64,000 nt of DNA, from contig CANHPL010000003.1 in NCBI GenBank assembly GCA_947462685.1, forward strand, positions 62,001-126,000, given 5' to 3'. This DNA is from Burkholderiaceae bacterium (lineage in GTDB: Bacteria > Pseudomonadota > Gammaproteobacteria > Burkholderiales > Burkholderiaceae). Shown here piece after piece: positions 40,203 to 49,793 of the stretch (positions are counted from its first letter, which is position 1; the number at the start of each line of letters is the position of its first letter). A model generated the notes under the pieces. The model made no database searches. It saw only the letters and a list, made by a program, of their open reading frames with translations, and was not told the origin of the DNA. A program made the translations under genes and the position numbers.

Positions 40203-41384
40203 TTAAACCACTTTTTGATCAATAAATTTCTGTATTTCTTCTGGTGAGTATTCTAATTCTTGCAAAATCTGCTTAGAGTGCTCCCCTAATTCAGGAGTAG
40301 CACTCTTAATTTGCGCAGGAGTTCTTGAAAGTTTCAAAGCTTGATTGACTAGCTTCAGGCTTCCCATCTTGGGGTGCTGGACTTCTGCCACCATGTTTTG
40401 TGAAATCACTTGGGGATCACTAAACACTTCAGACATATCGTAAATCGGGCCTGTAGGAACTCCTGCCTGATTTAATAATTGAACCCAATAGGCTTTTTCT
40501 TTAGTTTTAAAAATCTCAATAAAAATCGCATTTAATTCGTCACGATGCTGAACTCTCAATGGCTCTGTAATAAAACGTGGGTCCTCTTTCATATCAGGTT
40601 TGCCAATCGCATCACACAAAGCGAGCCACATGACTTGGCCCGTTGCAGCCACATTGATATATCCATCTGAACATGCATAGCATGATGTTGGCATGCTTGT
40701 TGGGTGATCATTACCTACTTGAACAGGAATCTCACCTTTTTGTAAATATTTAGCTGCCTGAAAATCCATCATCGCAACACCAGCTTGAATCAATGAGCTT
40801 TGTACCCATTGTCCTTGCCCAGAAATTTCTCGTTCCAATAAGGCTGTTAGCATTCCACAAGCTGCTATGTATCCTGCAGTAATGTCAGTAATTGCAACTC
40901 CAGCTCGGATAGGCCCACCGCCAGGTTTGCCTGTCACTGACATGATGCCGCTCATTCCTTGAGAGATTTGATCAAACATAGGACGTTTTACATAAGGTCC
41001 ATCTTGGCCAAATCCAGAAATTGACGTCAAAATAATTCTTGGATTAATCGCTTTCAAAGTTTCATAGTCAATACCCAATCGAAACTTTACATCTGGTCGA
41101 AAATTTTCAACGACAATGTCAGCAGTTTTAACTAAACGATAAAAAATCTCTCTAGCTTGAGGATTTTTTAAATCTAACGTAATTGATCTAGAGTTTCGGT
41201 GCAAGTTTTGCATATCGAAACTATGTCGATCACCACTTAACTGATTCCGCTCACCACCAGAGGCTGGTTGCTCTACTTTAATTACATCTGCACCAAAGTC
41301 TGCAAATTGCTTAGTTGAAGTTGGTCCTGCTCTTGCCCGTGTTAAGTCTAATATTCGAAAACGTCCAAGTGCACTCATTACCAA
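40203..41384 (-). CDS. CaiB/BaiF family CoA-transferase
   Basis: FRILDLTRARAGPTSTKQFADFGADVIKVEQP, VVENFRPDVKFRLGIDYE; close paralogue of 7822-9003. Confidence 0.93.
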   Translation of the reverse strand: MVMSALGRFRILDLTRARAGPTSTKQFADFGADVIKVEQPASGGERNQLSGDRHSFDMQNLHRNSRSITLDLKNPQAREIFYRLVKTADIVVENFRPDVKFRLGIDYETLKAINPRIILTSISGFGQDGPYVKRPMFDQISQGMSGIMSVTGKPGGGPIRAGVAITDITAGYIAACGMLTALLEREISGQGQWVQSSLIQAGVAMMDFQAAKYLQKGEIPVQVGNDHPTSMPTSCYACSDGYINVAATGQVMWLALCDAIGKPDMKEDPRFITEPLRVQHRDELNAIFIEIFKTKEKAYWVQLLNQAGVPTGPIYDMSEVFSDPQVISQNMVAEVQHPKMGSLKLVNQALKLSRTPAQIKSATPELGEHSKQILQELEYSPEEIQKFIDQKVV

Positions 41385-41406
41385 TCCTTATCTAAAACAA
41401 TTAATC

Positions 41407-42018
41407 TCAAAATGATTCTAAGCCTAAAGTGGCTCTAAAACGATTTTTTAAATAAACGCCATCTCTTGCTGGTAATGCTTTTGGATACTCATGCGCTTGT
41501 ATCAATACATTCGCAAGTCCGACACCTCTTTTGGCATTCACGTGCTGAGCAATTTGACTTACCTCATTAATATCAGTAACTGTTTGCGCCCAATCCAAAT
41601 TACAAGCCTTTGCGACACCAACAAGATCTGTTCCAAGCGATGTGTGACTCATTTGCATACCGGTTTCAGCGTAATGGCCATTATCTAATATGACCAACGT
41701 GAGATTTTTAGGTTTTTGAGCTCCAATACTTGCCAAACTTCCCATTCCCATTAATTGTTCACCGTCACCAGTAATTACTAAAACCGCCTTATTCGGTTGT
41801 GCAATTGCTAAACCCAAGGCCATTGCAGCAGCTCCACCCATAGCGCCCCAAAGGTAAAAATTTTCAGCTCGATCACCCGCTGCAAATACATCATAGGATG
41901 GTGATCCTAAACCACTAACAATCAGCGCATCTGGGCAAGCCGCAATTAATTGTTTAACAAATTCTCGGCGATCAATAGATCCTTGTTGTGTTCTAACAAT
42001 ATTCATTTGACATCCCAT
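41407..42018 (-). CDS. TPP-dependent enzyme, C-terminal TPP-binding subunit (sulfopyruvate/phosphonopyruvate decarboxylase beta-like)
   Basis: GDGEQLMGMGSLASIGAQKPKNLTLVILDN TPP motif; 203 aa, lacks a pyrimidine-binding domain. Confidence 0.83.
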   Translation of the reverse strand: MGCQMNIVRTQQGSIDRREFVKQLIAACPDALIVSGLGSPSYDVFAAGDRAENFYLWGAMGGAAAMALGLAIAQPNKAVLVITGDGEQLMGMGSLASIGAQKPKNLTLVILDNGHYAETGMQMSHTSLGTDLVGVAKACNLDWAQTVTDINEVSQIAQHVNAKRGVGLANVLIQAHEYPKALPARDGVYLKNRFRATLGLESF

Positions 42019-42554
42019 TTCTTACGACCAATTAAACTTTGTGAAAGCAAGATTGCCACAGCATCGCCGCCCAAAAATGCAGCGTCTAACCCGGCGCTGA
42101 CAACCTCTGCAACAGTTTCCGGACGATCAGCTCTTAAGACATTAATACCCATCATTTCAAAAGAAGCTTGAGTAGCACGACCCATTGGTGTCTGCCATTG
42201 GTTAAACTCCGCCCACTCGCCACGCATTGTTACTAGGGTAAGAAACGGAAATTTGCAATTATCGATTAAGGAAAACATATTAACGCAGTTTCCTACGCCA
42301 CTACTTTGCATGAGCAATACGGACTTTTGTCCGCCTAACCAGGCACCACAAACGCAAGCAACGCCCTCTTCTTCAGTTGTAACGGGTATTCCGACCATAT
42401 CTTTGTCAGCGTGTACCTGTTTAATTACCTGTGCATGTCCCGCATCAGGTACATAAGCCACCTGTTGAATGCCTCCACTTTTGAAAATTTGAAATATTTC
42501 ATCTTTCCAAGGATGAACCAAAGATTGTTCTTTAGCGTCCATTGACGTCTCCAT
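42003..42554 (-). CDS. TPP-dependent enzyme, N-terminal pyrimidine-binding subunit (ComD-like alpha)
   Basis: VAYVPDAGHAQVI, VTTEEEGVACVCGAWLGGQKSVLLMQSSGVGN; 16-nt overlap with the beta subunit gene. Confidence 0.82.
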   Translation of the reverse strand: METSMDAKEQSLVHPWKDEIFQIFKSGGIQQVAYVPDAGHAQVIKQVHADKDMVGIPVTTEEEGVACVCGAWLGGQKSVLLMQSSGVGNCVNMFSLIDNCKFPFLTLVTMRGEWAEFNQWQTPMGRATQASFEMMGINVLRADRPETVAEVVSAGLDAAFLGGDAVAILLSQSLIGRKKWDVK

Positions 42555-42742
42555 CTATTTTTAATTAATTTGTTATATTCAATAATATCATTACTTTATT
42601 CTGAATGGAGTCCACAAGTTTTCGGTTGAAATAAATTGAACATAAGCTGTCGGGGATTGAAAAGAGCTCTAAAAAAACGATTTTTCCCTAAAGCTTTAAA
42701 ATAAATCATCAATAATTAAAATTAGCAAAAAGGGCAAAACAC

Positions 42743-43516
42743 ATGGGCGTCATTAATTACTCGAAAAATCAACACATTGCATATATCGAAGTCAGCGATC
42801 CAGAAAAATACAATGCAGTCAGTCTCTCCATGTGGATTGATATCAAAAAAGCAATTGATGACGTCAATACAGACAAGCAAATTCGTGTTTGTATCATGCG
42901 TGGTAATGGCGAAAAAGCCTTTGTTTCTGGGGCAAATATCTCTGAATTTGAAACGCAAAGAGGCTCCAAAGAAACTTCCGATATTTATAATGTCGCTGTC
43001 GAAGAAGCTCAACTGGCCATCTCTAATTGTCGCGTACCTGTGATTGCGGCGATCAGTGGTATTTGCTACGGTGGTGGCCTTGGCTTAGCCTTATCATGCG
43101 ATATGCGCTATGCAAGTCCAAACTCTAAATTTAGAATGCCCGCTGCAAAATTAGGGCTTGGTTACGGCTACCGAAACATGCAACAATTTTTAGCTAATTT
43201 GGGCCCCATCTTTACCTCAGAGGCATTCTTCTCGGCAAATGTTTACACTGCAGCTCAAGCTGAAAAAATGGGTATCATTAATACGGTTCAAGACGATGTT
43301 TTTGCTTACTGCCAGCAACTCGCTGAACAAATCGCGGCGAATGCCCCTTTAACTGTGCAAGCAGCTAAAAGAGCTATGCGCAATATTATCAGTGATGACC
43401 CATCGCAAATTGAAAGCATTACTGCACAAGTCAACGCTTGTTTTGTGAGTAAGGATTATGCTGAAGGCCGTAAGGCTTTTGCAGAAAAAAGACAGCCCAA
43501 TTTTAAGGGTGAGTAA
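42743..43516 (+). CDS. Enoyl-CoA hydratase/isomerase (crotonase) family protein
   Basis: IAYIEVSDPEKYNAVSLSMW, AAISGICYGGGLGLALSCDMRYASPNSKFRMPAAKLGLGYGY. Confidence 0.92.
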   Translation: MGVINYSKNQHIAYIEVSDPEKYNAVSLSMWIDIKKAIDDVNTDKQIRVCIMRGNGEKAFVSGANISEFETQRGSKETSDIYNVAVEEAQLAISNCRVPVIAAISGICYGGGLGLALSCDMRYASPNSKFRMPAAKLGLGYGYRNMQQFLANLGPIFTSEAFFSANVYTAAQAEKMGIINTVQDDVFAYCQQLAEQIAANAPLTVQAAKRAMRNIISDDPSQIESITAQVNACFVSKDYAEGRKAFAEKRQPNFKGE

Positions 43517-43547
43517 TTCACTTTCTACTTTCTTTGATTGAACCATT

Positions 43548-44429
43548 ATGTCTAACTCACCAACTCAACTAATTTCATCCGAGGAAATTACTCATCTCAA
43601 GACTTGGATTGGAAAGACTGAAACACTGCATGATGTGGTGACTTTGTTTCCTGTGCAAGCTTTAGCTACTACCTTTAACCAAGATACCCAGTACAAAGAA
43701 GGCGATGTTTTGCCAGAGCTATGGCATTGGTTGTATTTTTTACCCAATGCGCCGATGTCAGAGGTTGGCCCAGATGGACATCCTAAGAGAGGCGGGTTCT
43801 TACCCCCAGTTCCACTCCCAAGAAGAATGTGGGCTGGTAGTCGTTTGACTTGGCACCACCCCCTCAAAATTGGTGACAAAATATCGAGGCATTCAACGAT
43901 TGCCTCGGTAGAACATAAATCAGGTCGATCATCAGGTGATTTAATTTTTGTAACTGTCAAACATGAAATCTCTAATGCTGAAGGTCTGGCTATCTCAGAG
44001 GAACATGACATTGTGTATCGTCCCGTGCCCAAAGATACCGATCAGTTAGCTGCCCCCGTCATCATTACTGAAACTCCTGATTGGCAAAATGAAATTATTC
44101 CAAGTGAAGTTCTTCTATTTCGATATTCAGCACTCACTTTTAATGGTCATCGGATTCATTACGACCGCAAGTATGTCAACGAAGTAGAAATTTATCCTGG
44201 ACTGATTGTTCATGGTCCGATGATTGCCACGATGCTTGTTGAATTACTCCACACTCATCAGCCAAATCGTCGGTTAAAGTATTATGAATTTAAAGCAATT
44301 CGTCCACTGTTTGATATTCATCATTTTGCAGTCAATGGCAAAGTACAAGGAGATGGAACAATTTCTCTTTGGACAAAAAATCATGAGGGTTATGCCAGTA
44401 TGAAAGCTACGGCAATCCTTGCTCACTAA
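43548..44429 (+). CDS. MaoC-like hydratase; candidate itaconyl-CoA / mesaconyl-C4-CoA hydratase
   Basis: Two-hot-dog MaoC-type protein (PELWHWLYFLPNAPMSEVGPDGHPKRGGFLPPVPLPRRMWAG, FNGHRIHYDRKYVNEVEIYPGLIVHGPM) next to CoA-transferase and CitE-like lyase genes. Confidence 0.82.
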   Translation: MSNSPTQLISSEEITHLKTWIGKTETLHDVVTLFPVQALATTFNQDTQYKEGDVLPELWHWLYFLPNAPMSEVGPDGHPKRGGFLPPVPLPRRMWAGSRLTWHHPLKIGDKISRHSTIASVEHKSGRSSGDLIFVTVKHEISNAEGLAISEEHDIVYRPVPKDTDQLAAPVIITETPDWQNEIIPSEVLLFRYSALTFNGHRIHYDRKYVNEVEIYPGLIVHGPMIATMLVELLHTHQPNRRLKYYEFKAIRPLFDIHHFAVNGKVQGDGTISLWTKNHEGYASMKATAILAH

Positions 44430-44463
44430 TTATCTATAACCTTAATTTATAACCATAAACTCT

Positions 44464-45630
44464 ATGCACAATATACCTAGCCATGATCAATACCAAGAAA
44501 TCCGTGAAGCACTTCGCAATCTTAGCTCTAACTTCGACTCTCATTACTGGCAAAAAGTAGATGAGGCAAGGGGTTATCCTGACGCATTTGTGAATGCCCT
44601 GACTGAAGCAGGTTGGTTAGCGGCCTTGATTCCCACTGAATATGGTGGTTCTGGACTTGGACTAGCGGAAGCTTCCGTGATTATGGAAGAAATTAATTTT
44701 GGTGGGGGTAATTCTGGAGCTTGTCATGGTCAAATGTATAACATGGGTACGCTGCTTAGGCATGGTTCAGATGCGCAAAAGAAATTTTATCTGCCTAAAA
44801 TTGCGTCAGGTGAATTACGTTTGCAGTCAATGGCTGTTACAGAGCCAACTACCGGAACAGATACAACCAAGCTAAAAACCACTGCCGTCAAAAAGGGTGA
44901 TAAATATGTCATCAATGGTCAGAAAGTTTGGATTTCTAGAATTCAACACTCCGATTTAATGATTCTTCTAGCGAGAACAACTCCTTTAGCAGAAGTGAAG
45001 AAGAAGTCGGAGGGGATGTCTATTTTTATCGTTAACTTAAAAGATGCTATCGGTCATGGCATGACTGTTTCACCTATATTAAACATGGTCAATCATGAAA
45101 CCAATGAAGTATTTTTTGATAATCTAGAAATCCCTGCAGAAAACTTGATTGGTGAAGAAGGTCAAGGTTTTAAATACATTCTTGACGGCCTGAATGCTGA
45201 ACGTGTATTAATTGGTGCAGAGTGCTTAGGAGATGCTTATTGGTTTATCAATAAAGCGCGTCATTATGCCAATGAACGTATTGTCTTTGATCGCCCTATC
45301 GGCAAAAACCAAGGAGTTCAGTTCCCCATTGCTGAGGCTTATATAGAAACAGAAGCGGCAAACTTAATGCGTTTTCGGGCTTGTGAGCTTTTTGATCAAC
45401 ATCTACCCTGTGGTGCTGAAGCGAACATGACTAAGTATTTAGCAGCAAAGGCATCTTGGGAAGCTGCCAATATGTGTATCCAAACACATGGTGGCTTTGG
45501 TTTTGCTTGCGAATATGACGTGGAACGTAAGTTTAGAGAAACGCGCCTGTATCAAGTGGCGCCTATTTCAACGAACTTAATCCTGTCTTATGTTGCAGAA
45601 CATTTACTTGATTTACCAAGATCGTTTTAA
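44464..45630 (+). CDS. Acyl-CoA dehydrogenase
   Basis: LQSMAVTEPTTGTDTTKLKTTAVKKGDKYVINGQKVWISR, CIQTHGGFGFACEYDVERKFRETRL. Confidence 0.94.
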   Translation: MHNIPSHDQYQEIREALRNLSSNFDSHYWQKVDEARGYPDAFVNALTEAGWLAALIPTEYGGSGLGLAEASVIMEEINFGGGNSGACHGQMYNMGTLLRHGSDAQKKFYLPKIASGELRLQSMAVTEPTTGTDTTKLKTTAVKKGDKYVINGQKVWISRIQHSDLMILLARTTPLAEVKKKSEGMSIFIVNLKDAIGHGMTVSPILNMVNHETNEVFFDNLEIPAENLIGEEGQGFKYILDGLNAERVLIGAECLGDAYWFINKARHYANERIVFDRPIGKNQGVQFPIAEAYIETEAANLMRFRACELFDQHLPCGAEANMTKYLAAKASWEAANMCIQTHGGFGFACEYDVERKFRETRLYQVAPISTNLILSYVAEHLLDLPRSF

Positions 45631-45633
45631 TCA

Positions 45634-46815
45634 ATGATTCGTCCACTTGACGGTATTACCGTCATTTCTTTGGAGCATGCTATCGCAGCTCCTTTTTGTA
45701 CGCGCCAGCTCGCTGATTTAGGCGCACGAGTCATCAAAATAGAACGTCCAGGAACAGGTGATTTTGCTAGGGATTATGATCAACGTGTCAAGGGCATGTC
45801 GTCTCACTTCACCTGGACGAATCGCTCCAAAGAAAGTCTTTGTCTTGACCTGAAAAATGAAAAAGCCTTTGCTGTCCTTCTGCAACTCTTAGAAACAGCA
45901 GATGTTTTAGTCCAAAACTTAGCTCCCGGTGCTACCGATCGCATGGGCCTGTCTCCTGAAAAATTAAAAGTGATAAACCCTCGATTGATCATCTGTGATA
46001 TTTCTGGTTATGGCAACGATGGTCCTTATAGAGATAAAAAAGCCTACGATCTACTCATTCAGAGTGAAGCAGGTTTTTTATCCGTAACAGGAACCAAAGA
46101 TAGTCCCTCAAAAGCAGGTAATTCAATCGCTGATATTTCAGCTGGGATGTATGCCTACACCAATATCTTATCCGCTTTGATTTTGCGTGATAAAACTGGA
46201 GTTGGTTCTCACATTGATATATCAATGCTCGAGTCCCTTGGTGAATGGATGGGCTTTCCGATGTACTACGCCTTTGATGGTGCATCTCCTCCGCAAAGAT
46301 CTGGCGCCTCTCATGCAACGATTTATCCTTATGGGCCATTTCCTGTAGGCGATGGCAACACTATTATGCTGGGCCTACAAAATGAAAGGGAATGGCTCGT
46401 ATTTTGTGAAAAAGTACTAAAGTTGCCAGCTCTTGCGCATGAAGAAAAATTTTCTCTCAACTTCAAACGCCATGAAAATCGTACTGAATTAGAAGAAATT
46501 ATTGTAGATTGTTTTTCTAAACTAAATATTGATCAAGTAACTCAATTACTTGAAGATGCACATATAGCAAATGCAAGAATGAATGATATGCAAGGCCTTT
46601 GGCATCACCCACAACTTGCATCCAGAAATCGTTGGGCTCAGATTGATTCACCATTAGGTCAGGTTCCAGCCTTACTTCCTCCAGGAGTCAATAATCAATA
46701 TTCCTACCGCATGGATGCAGTTCCTGCTGTGGGAGAGCACTCTGAAAAAATCTTAACTGAACTTGGCCTAGACTCCAAGAGTATTCAAGAATTGAAAGAC
46801 ATAAAGGCAATTTAG
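45634..46815 (+). CDS. CaiB/BaiF CoA-transferase; candidate itaconate/citramalate CoA-transferase
   Basis: LDGITVISLEHAIAAPFCTRQLADLGARVIKIERPGTGDFARDYD, SMLESLGEWMGFPMYYA; operon context. Confidence 0.9.
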   Translation: MIRPLDGITVISLEHAIAAPFCTRQLADLGARVIKIERPGTGDFARDYDQRVKGMSSHFTWTNRSKESLCLDLKNEKAFAVLLQLLETADVLVQNLAPGATDRMGLSPEKLKVINPRLIICDISGYGNDGPYRDKKAYDLLIQSEAGFLSVTGTKDSPSKAGNSIADISAGMYAYTNILSALILRDKTGVGSHIDISMLESLGEWMGFPMYYAFDGASPPQRSGASHATIYPYGPFPVGDGNTIMLGLQNEREWLVFCEKVLKLPALAHEEKFSLNFKRHENRTELEEIIVDCFSKLNIDQVTQLLEDAHIANARMNDMQGLWHHPQLASRNRWAQIDSPLGQVPALLPPGVNNQYSYRMDAVPAVGEHSEKILTELGLDSKSIQELKDIKAI

Positions 46816-46818
46816 TCC

Positions 46819-47670
46819 ATGGATAAATTAACTTCCCATTTAGCATTAGCGCAAACTTTTTTATTCTCACCAGGACATCGCCCAGAGTTTTTCAATAAGG
46901 CTTTAGCTAGCTCTTCAAAAGCCATCATTATTGATTTAGAAGATGCAGTTCCACCAGAGCAAAAAAGCCAAGCTCGTGAACATATTCAAAATTTTTGGCA
47001 AAGCTGCTCAATCGCAAATCGTCAACGTGTTCTAATTCGTATCAACCCGATCGACTCTGACTTTTCGAATGATGATTTTACATTTTTAAATTTACTAGAA
47101 GGTCCAATCAATGTCGTTGTCCCTAAAGTCGAATCACTGGGGCAATTGACGCAATTTGCTCGTCAAGTCCCCTTACTTAATAATATCATTCCCATCATCG
47201 AATCTGCGCGTGGTATCGATTCTGTTAAAGAAATTGCTACCCACCCTCTCGTCTTAAGACTTGCGCTCGGAAACATCGACACTCAGGCGGATCTTGGTAT
47301 TCGATGCGATGAAAATGAAACAGAACTTCTGCCAGTCAAGTTTGCTATTAACTTAGCCTCTCGCCTTGCAGGGATTGCACCGCCAATTGATGGGGTAACT
47401 ACAGACATTCATGATGCTGAACTTCTTGCAAAAAATACGCAACTTGCTAAAAGATTAGGCTTCGGGGCTAAGTTATGTATTCACCCGAAACAGGTAGAGG
47501 TTGTTATGACTTGCTTTACCCCTACGGAAAAAGAAATTGAATATGCTAAACGCGTGGTCGAGGCAGACTCTATCTCACAAGGAGCGGCTGTTCAGCTCGA
47601 TGGAAAAATGATTGATCGACCAGTTGTTCTTTTAGCTAAAAGAACATTGCAACTGGCAAATCTGATTTAA
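46819..47670 (+). CDS. CitE-like lyase; candidate (S)-citramalyl-CoA lyase
   Basis: TFLFSPGHRPEFFNKALASSSKAIIIDLEDAVP, NVVVPKVES, LCIHPKQVEVV; operon context. Confidence 0.88.
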   Translation: MDKLTSHLALAQTFLFSPGHRPEFFNKALASSSKAIIIDLEDAVPPEQKSQAREHIQNFWQSCSIANRQRVLIRINPIDSDFSNDDFTFLNLLEGPINVVVPKVESLGQLTQFARQVPLLNNIIPIIESARGIDSVKEIATHPLVLRLALGNIDTQADLGIRCDENETELLPVKFAINLASRLAGIAPPIDGVTTDIHDAELLAKNTQLAKRLGFGAKLCIHPKQVEVVMTCFTPTEKEIEYAKRVVEADSISQGAAVQLDGKMIDRPVVLLAKRTLQLANLI

Positions 47671-47833
47671 TTATCTTCTGGTGTTCGATGAATATATTCA
47701 CCGTTACCTGATGAGTTTTAGTGAGTATGCTAAATATCACAATTACTAGGATTGGGGGATTGATCAAACCATTCATAGATTAATTGCGACTAACGCATGA
47801 CCGCAGATTCCAAATGTGACTTTTTCGAAGCTC

Positions 47834-48679
47834 TTACTTCTTGACCTCAATTTGAAGCATCTTCAAAATTGCTTGATGAACTTCGGATTCTGTCTGAGCT
47901 AATGCATCCATCAAGTCGAAATGATTACAACCAGGCATGCTGATGTCGCCTTGAAAGTTCTCAGGCCATGTTTTTGCAATCAGCTCATTCTGTCGATGAA
48001 ACTCCTCAGACTCATCTGCCCCAACACATGTCCAAAACGGAATATTACTTAATGGTCTGAATTGAGTGGGACTGAGTTGCTTTGCTCTTGGAATATCTAA
48101 TTGCAAAACAGTGTTCAAAAAACTTGCGTGAACTAATGGCTCTAGATCAAATAAACCACTGAGAGTGATAGCTCCTTTAATTATAGAATCCTGCTGATTT
48201 GCCCAAGACATTGTCATCATCATTGCAGTAAGGTGTCCTCCAGCAGAGTGTCCTGTCAGAAATAGTTGCTCTGCGTTGCCGCCATATTGTTGAGCATTAT
48301 CATAAACCCACTGCACTCCTCTTTGAACTTGAGAAACAATCATCTCTAACGTCACTCTAGGCGCTAATCCGTAATTAAACAGAAAGACGGTTGCACCTGC
48401 CTTCGCAAATGCTTTGGCAATGAATGAGAATTCTGACTTGTCAGAACCGCGCCAATACCCACCATGAATAAAAATTAAGCATGGCGCAGATGGTTGCGAC
48501 GCAATAAATACATCAAGCCTCTCATCTTGATCTAGCCCATAAACTACATCTAAATAACATTCCCAAGTCGCACGAGCATATTCTGATTTTCGTTGCCAAC
48601 CTTGCATGATTTCAAGGTGGTTTTTTACACTGTTGCGAGGGTTGTATTGCTGATTACAAAACTCTTCCGTATACATCAT
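47834..48679 (-). CDS. Alpha/beta hydrolase (arylformamidase/BD-FAE-like)
   Basis: LIFIHGGYWRGSDKSEF oxyanion HGGxW, LTGHSAGGHLTAMM nucleophile elbow. Confidence 0.88.
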   Translation of the reverse strand: MMYTEEFCNQQYNPRNSVKNHLEIMQGWQRKSEYARATWECYLDVVYGLDQDERLDVFIASQPSAPCLIFIHGGYWRGSDKSEFSFIAKAFAKAGATVFLFNYGLAPRVTLEMIVSQVQRGVQWVYDNAQQYGGNAEQLFLTGHSAGGHLTAMMMTMSWANQQDSIIKGAITLSGLFDLEPLVHASFLNTVLQLDIPRAKQLSPTQFRPLSNIPFWTCVGADESEEFHRQNELIAKTWPENFQGDISMPGCNHFDLMDALAQTESEVHQAILKMLQIEVKK

Positions 48680-48688
48680 TATTTTGAG

Positions 48689-49666
48689 TTACAGCGACTT
48701 GAGTGCACGATCATAATATTTTAAGTCTACGAGTTTTTTTTCATCCAAGGGTCGCCCCTTACCAAAATCAGTCCGGATAGATAGTAAATTATCAAATCCC
48801 TTTTGTGAAAATTGGGCATCTTTATCTAATCCAAATCCTGGGGTAACCAACAACTGATAGGACTGATCAATAATCGCTGGATCAAGCTTTAGATTTTTCG
48901 CGAGAATTTCGATGGCTTCATTTTTATTTGCTGGATTTAATGACCAACGTACCGCTAAGATCCAAGCGGCAATATAACGTTCGATCACTTCAGCATGCTG
49001 ATTAATCCAAGGGCGCATAGCAAACATCCCTTGCCCTTGATAGGCCCCCACTAAATCAACCAATCTTCCCATACTTTTTAAACCTGCTTGTTTGGCTTGA
49101 ATTGAAAATGGTGGATTTAAGGGCGCTGCTGCATTTTCTTTATTATTTTTCATGGCCTCTAATCTGAGGGCGGTGCGACCTACCGGATTTAATGTGTATT
49201 CTGTATCAGGAATGCCTGCAAGTGCTAAAGCTTTTTTAACCTGTAATGCATACGCAGTATTAGGTGCATCAACTACTAATACTTTGCCACGAATATCTTG
49301 TAAAGTTTTTAATTCAGGCTGATAAAAGAGTTCATTTAAGCTAGAGTCCCCACCCATCAAAATGACGGACTCTTGCTCTTTGTAGTCAACAATCGCAACA
49401 GAATTATCGACTGCAGAATGTGCAATATCAAATTTACCATTCGCCAAACCATCTCTTAATTCAGTTGAGTTCATCGTATAGGTTAGTTGTACATCTAAGC
49501 CTTTGGATTTGAAGAATCCTTTTTCAAGAGCTACCCACATCGATAAATTTTGTGCTCCTGGAAATACAATAACTTTGACGGTATTGGTGTTAGCCACTGC
49601 TGCTCGTTGAAATGTCGATATCAACACACCTCCAGCTATGGTATTAATAAATTGTCGTCTTTGCAT
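48689..49666 (-). CDS. ABC-type NMT1/SsuA-like solute-binding protein
   Basis: MQRRQFINTIAGGVLISTF twin-Arg-like leader; VALEKGFFKSKGLDVQLTYTMNSTELRDGLANGKFDIAHSAVDN. Confidence 0.82.
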   Translation of the reverse strand: MQRRQFINTIAGGVLISTFQRAAVANTNTVKVIVFPGAQNLSMWVALEKGFFKSKGLDVQLTYTMNSTELRDGLANGKFDIAHSAVDNSVAIVDYKEQESVILMGGDSSLNELFYQPELKTLQDIRGKVLVVDAPNTAYALQVKKALALAGIPDTEYTLNPVGRTALRLEAMKNNKENAAAPLNPPFSIQAKQAGLKSMGRLVDLVGAYQGQGMFAMRPWINQHAEVIERYIAAWILAVRWSLNPANKNEAIEILAKNLKLDPAIIDQSYQLLVTPGFGLDKDAQFSQKGFDNLLSIRTDFGKGRPLDEKKLVDLKYYDRALKSL

Positions 49667-49793
49667 GGTTGTCTCCCTAAATATGTTAGAAGTATAACGG
49701 CTCTTAAACTATTGTTTCTTCCTTTAACCGTAAGCTAAAATTATTCAGGATCAAAATATCGCCACCGAATAACATCCCACTAGAAAGATTTTT

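Noticed and set aside
47671-47833. Short plus-strand frame YLLVFDEYIHRYLMSFSEYAKYHNY* after the lyase gene
   Set aside because: Only about 25 codons, bounded by stops, with no ATG and no ribosome-binding site; could be chance.
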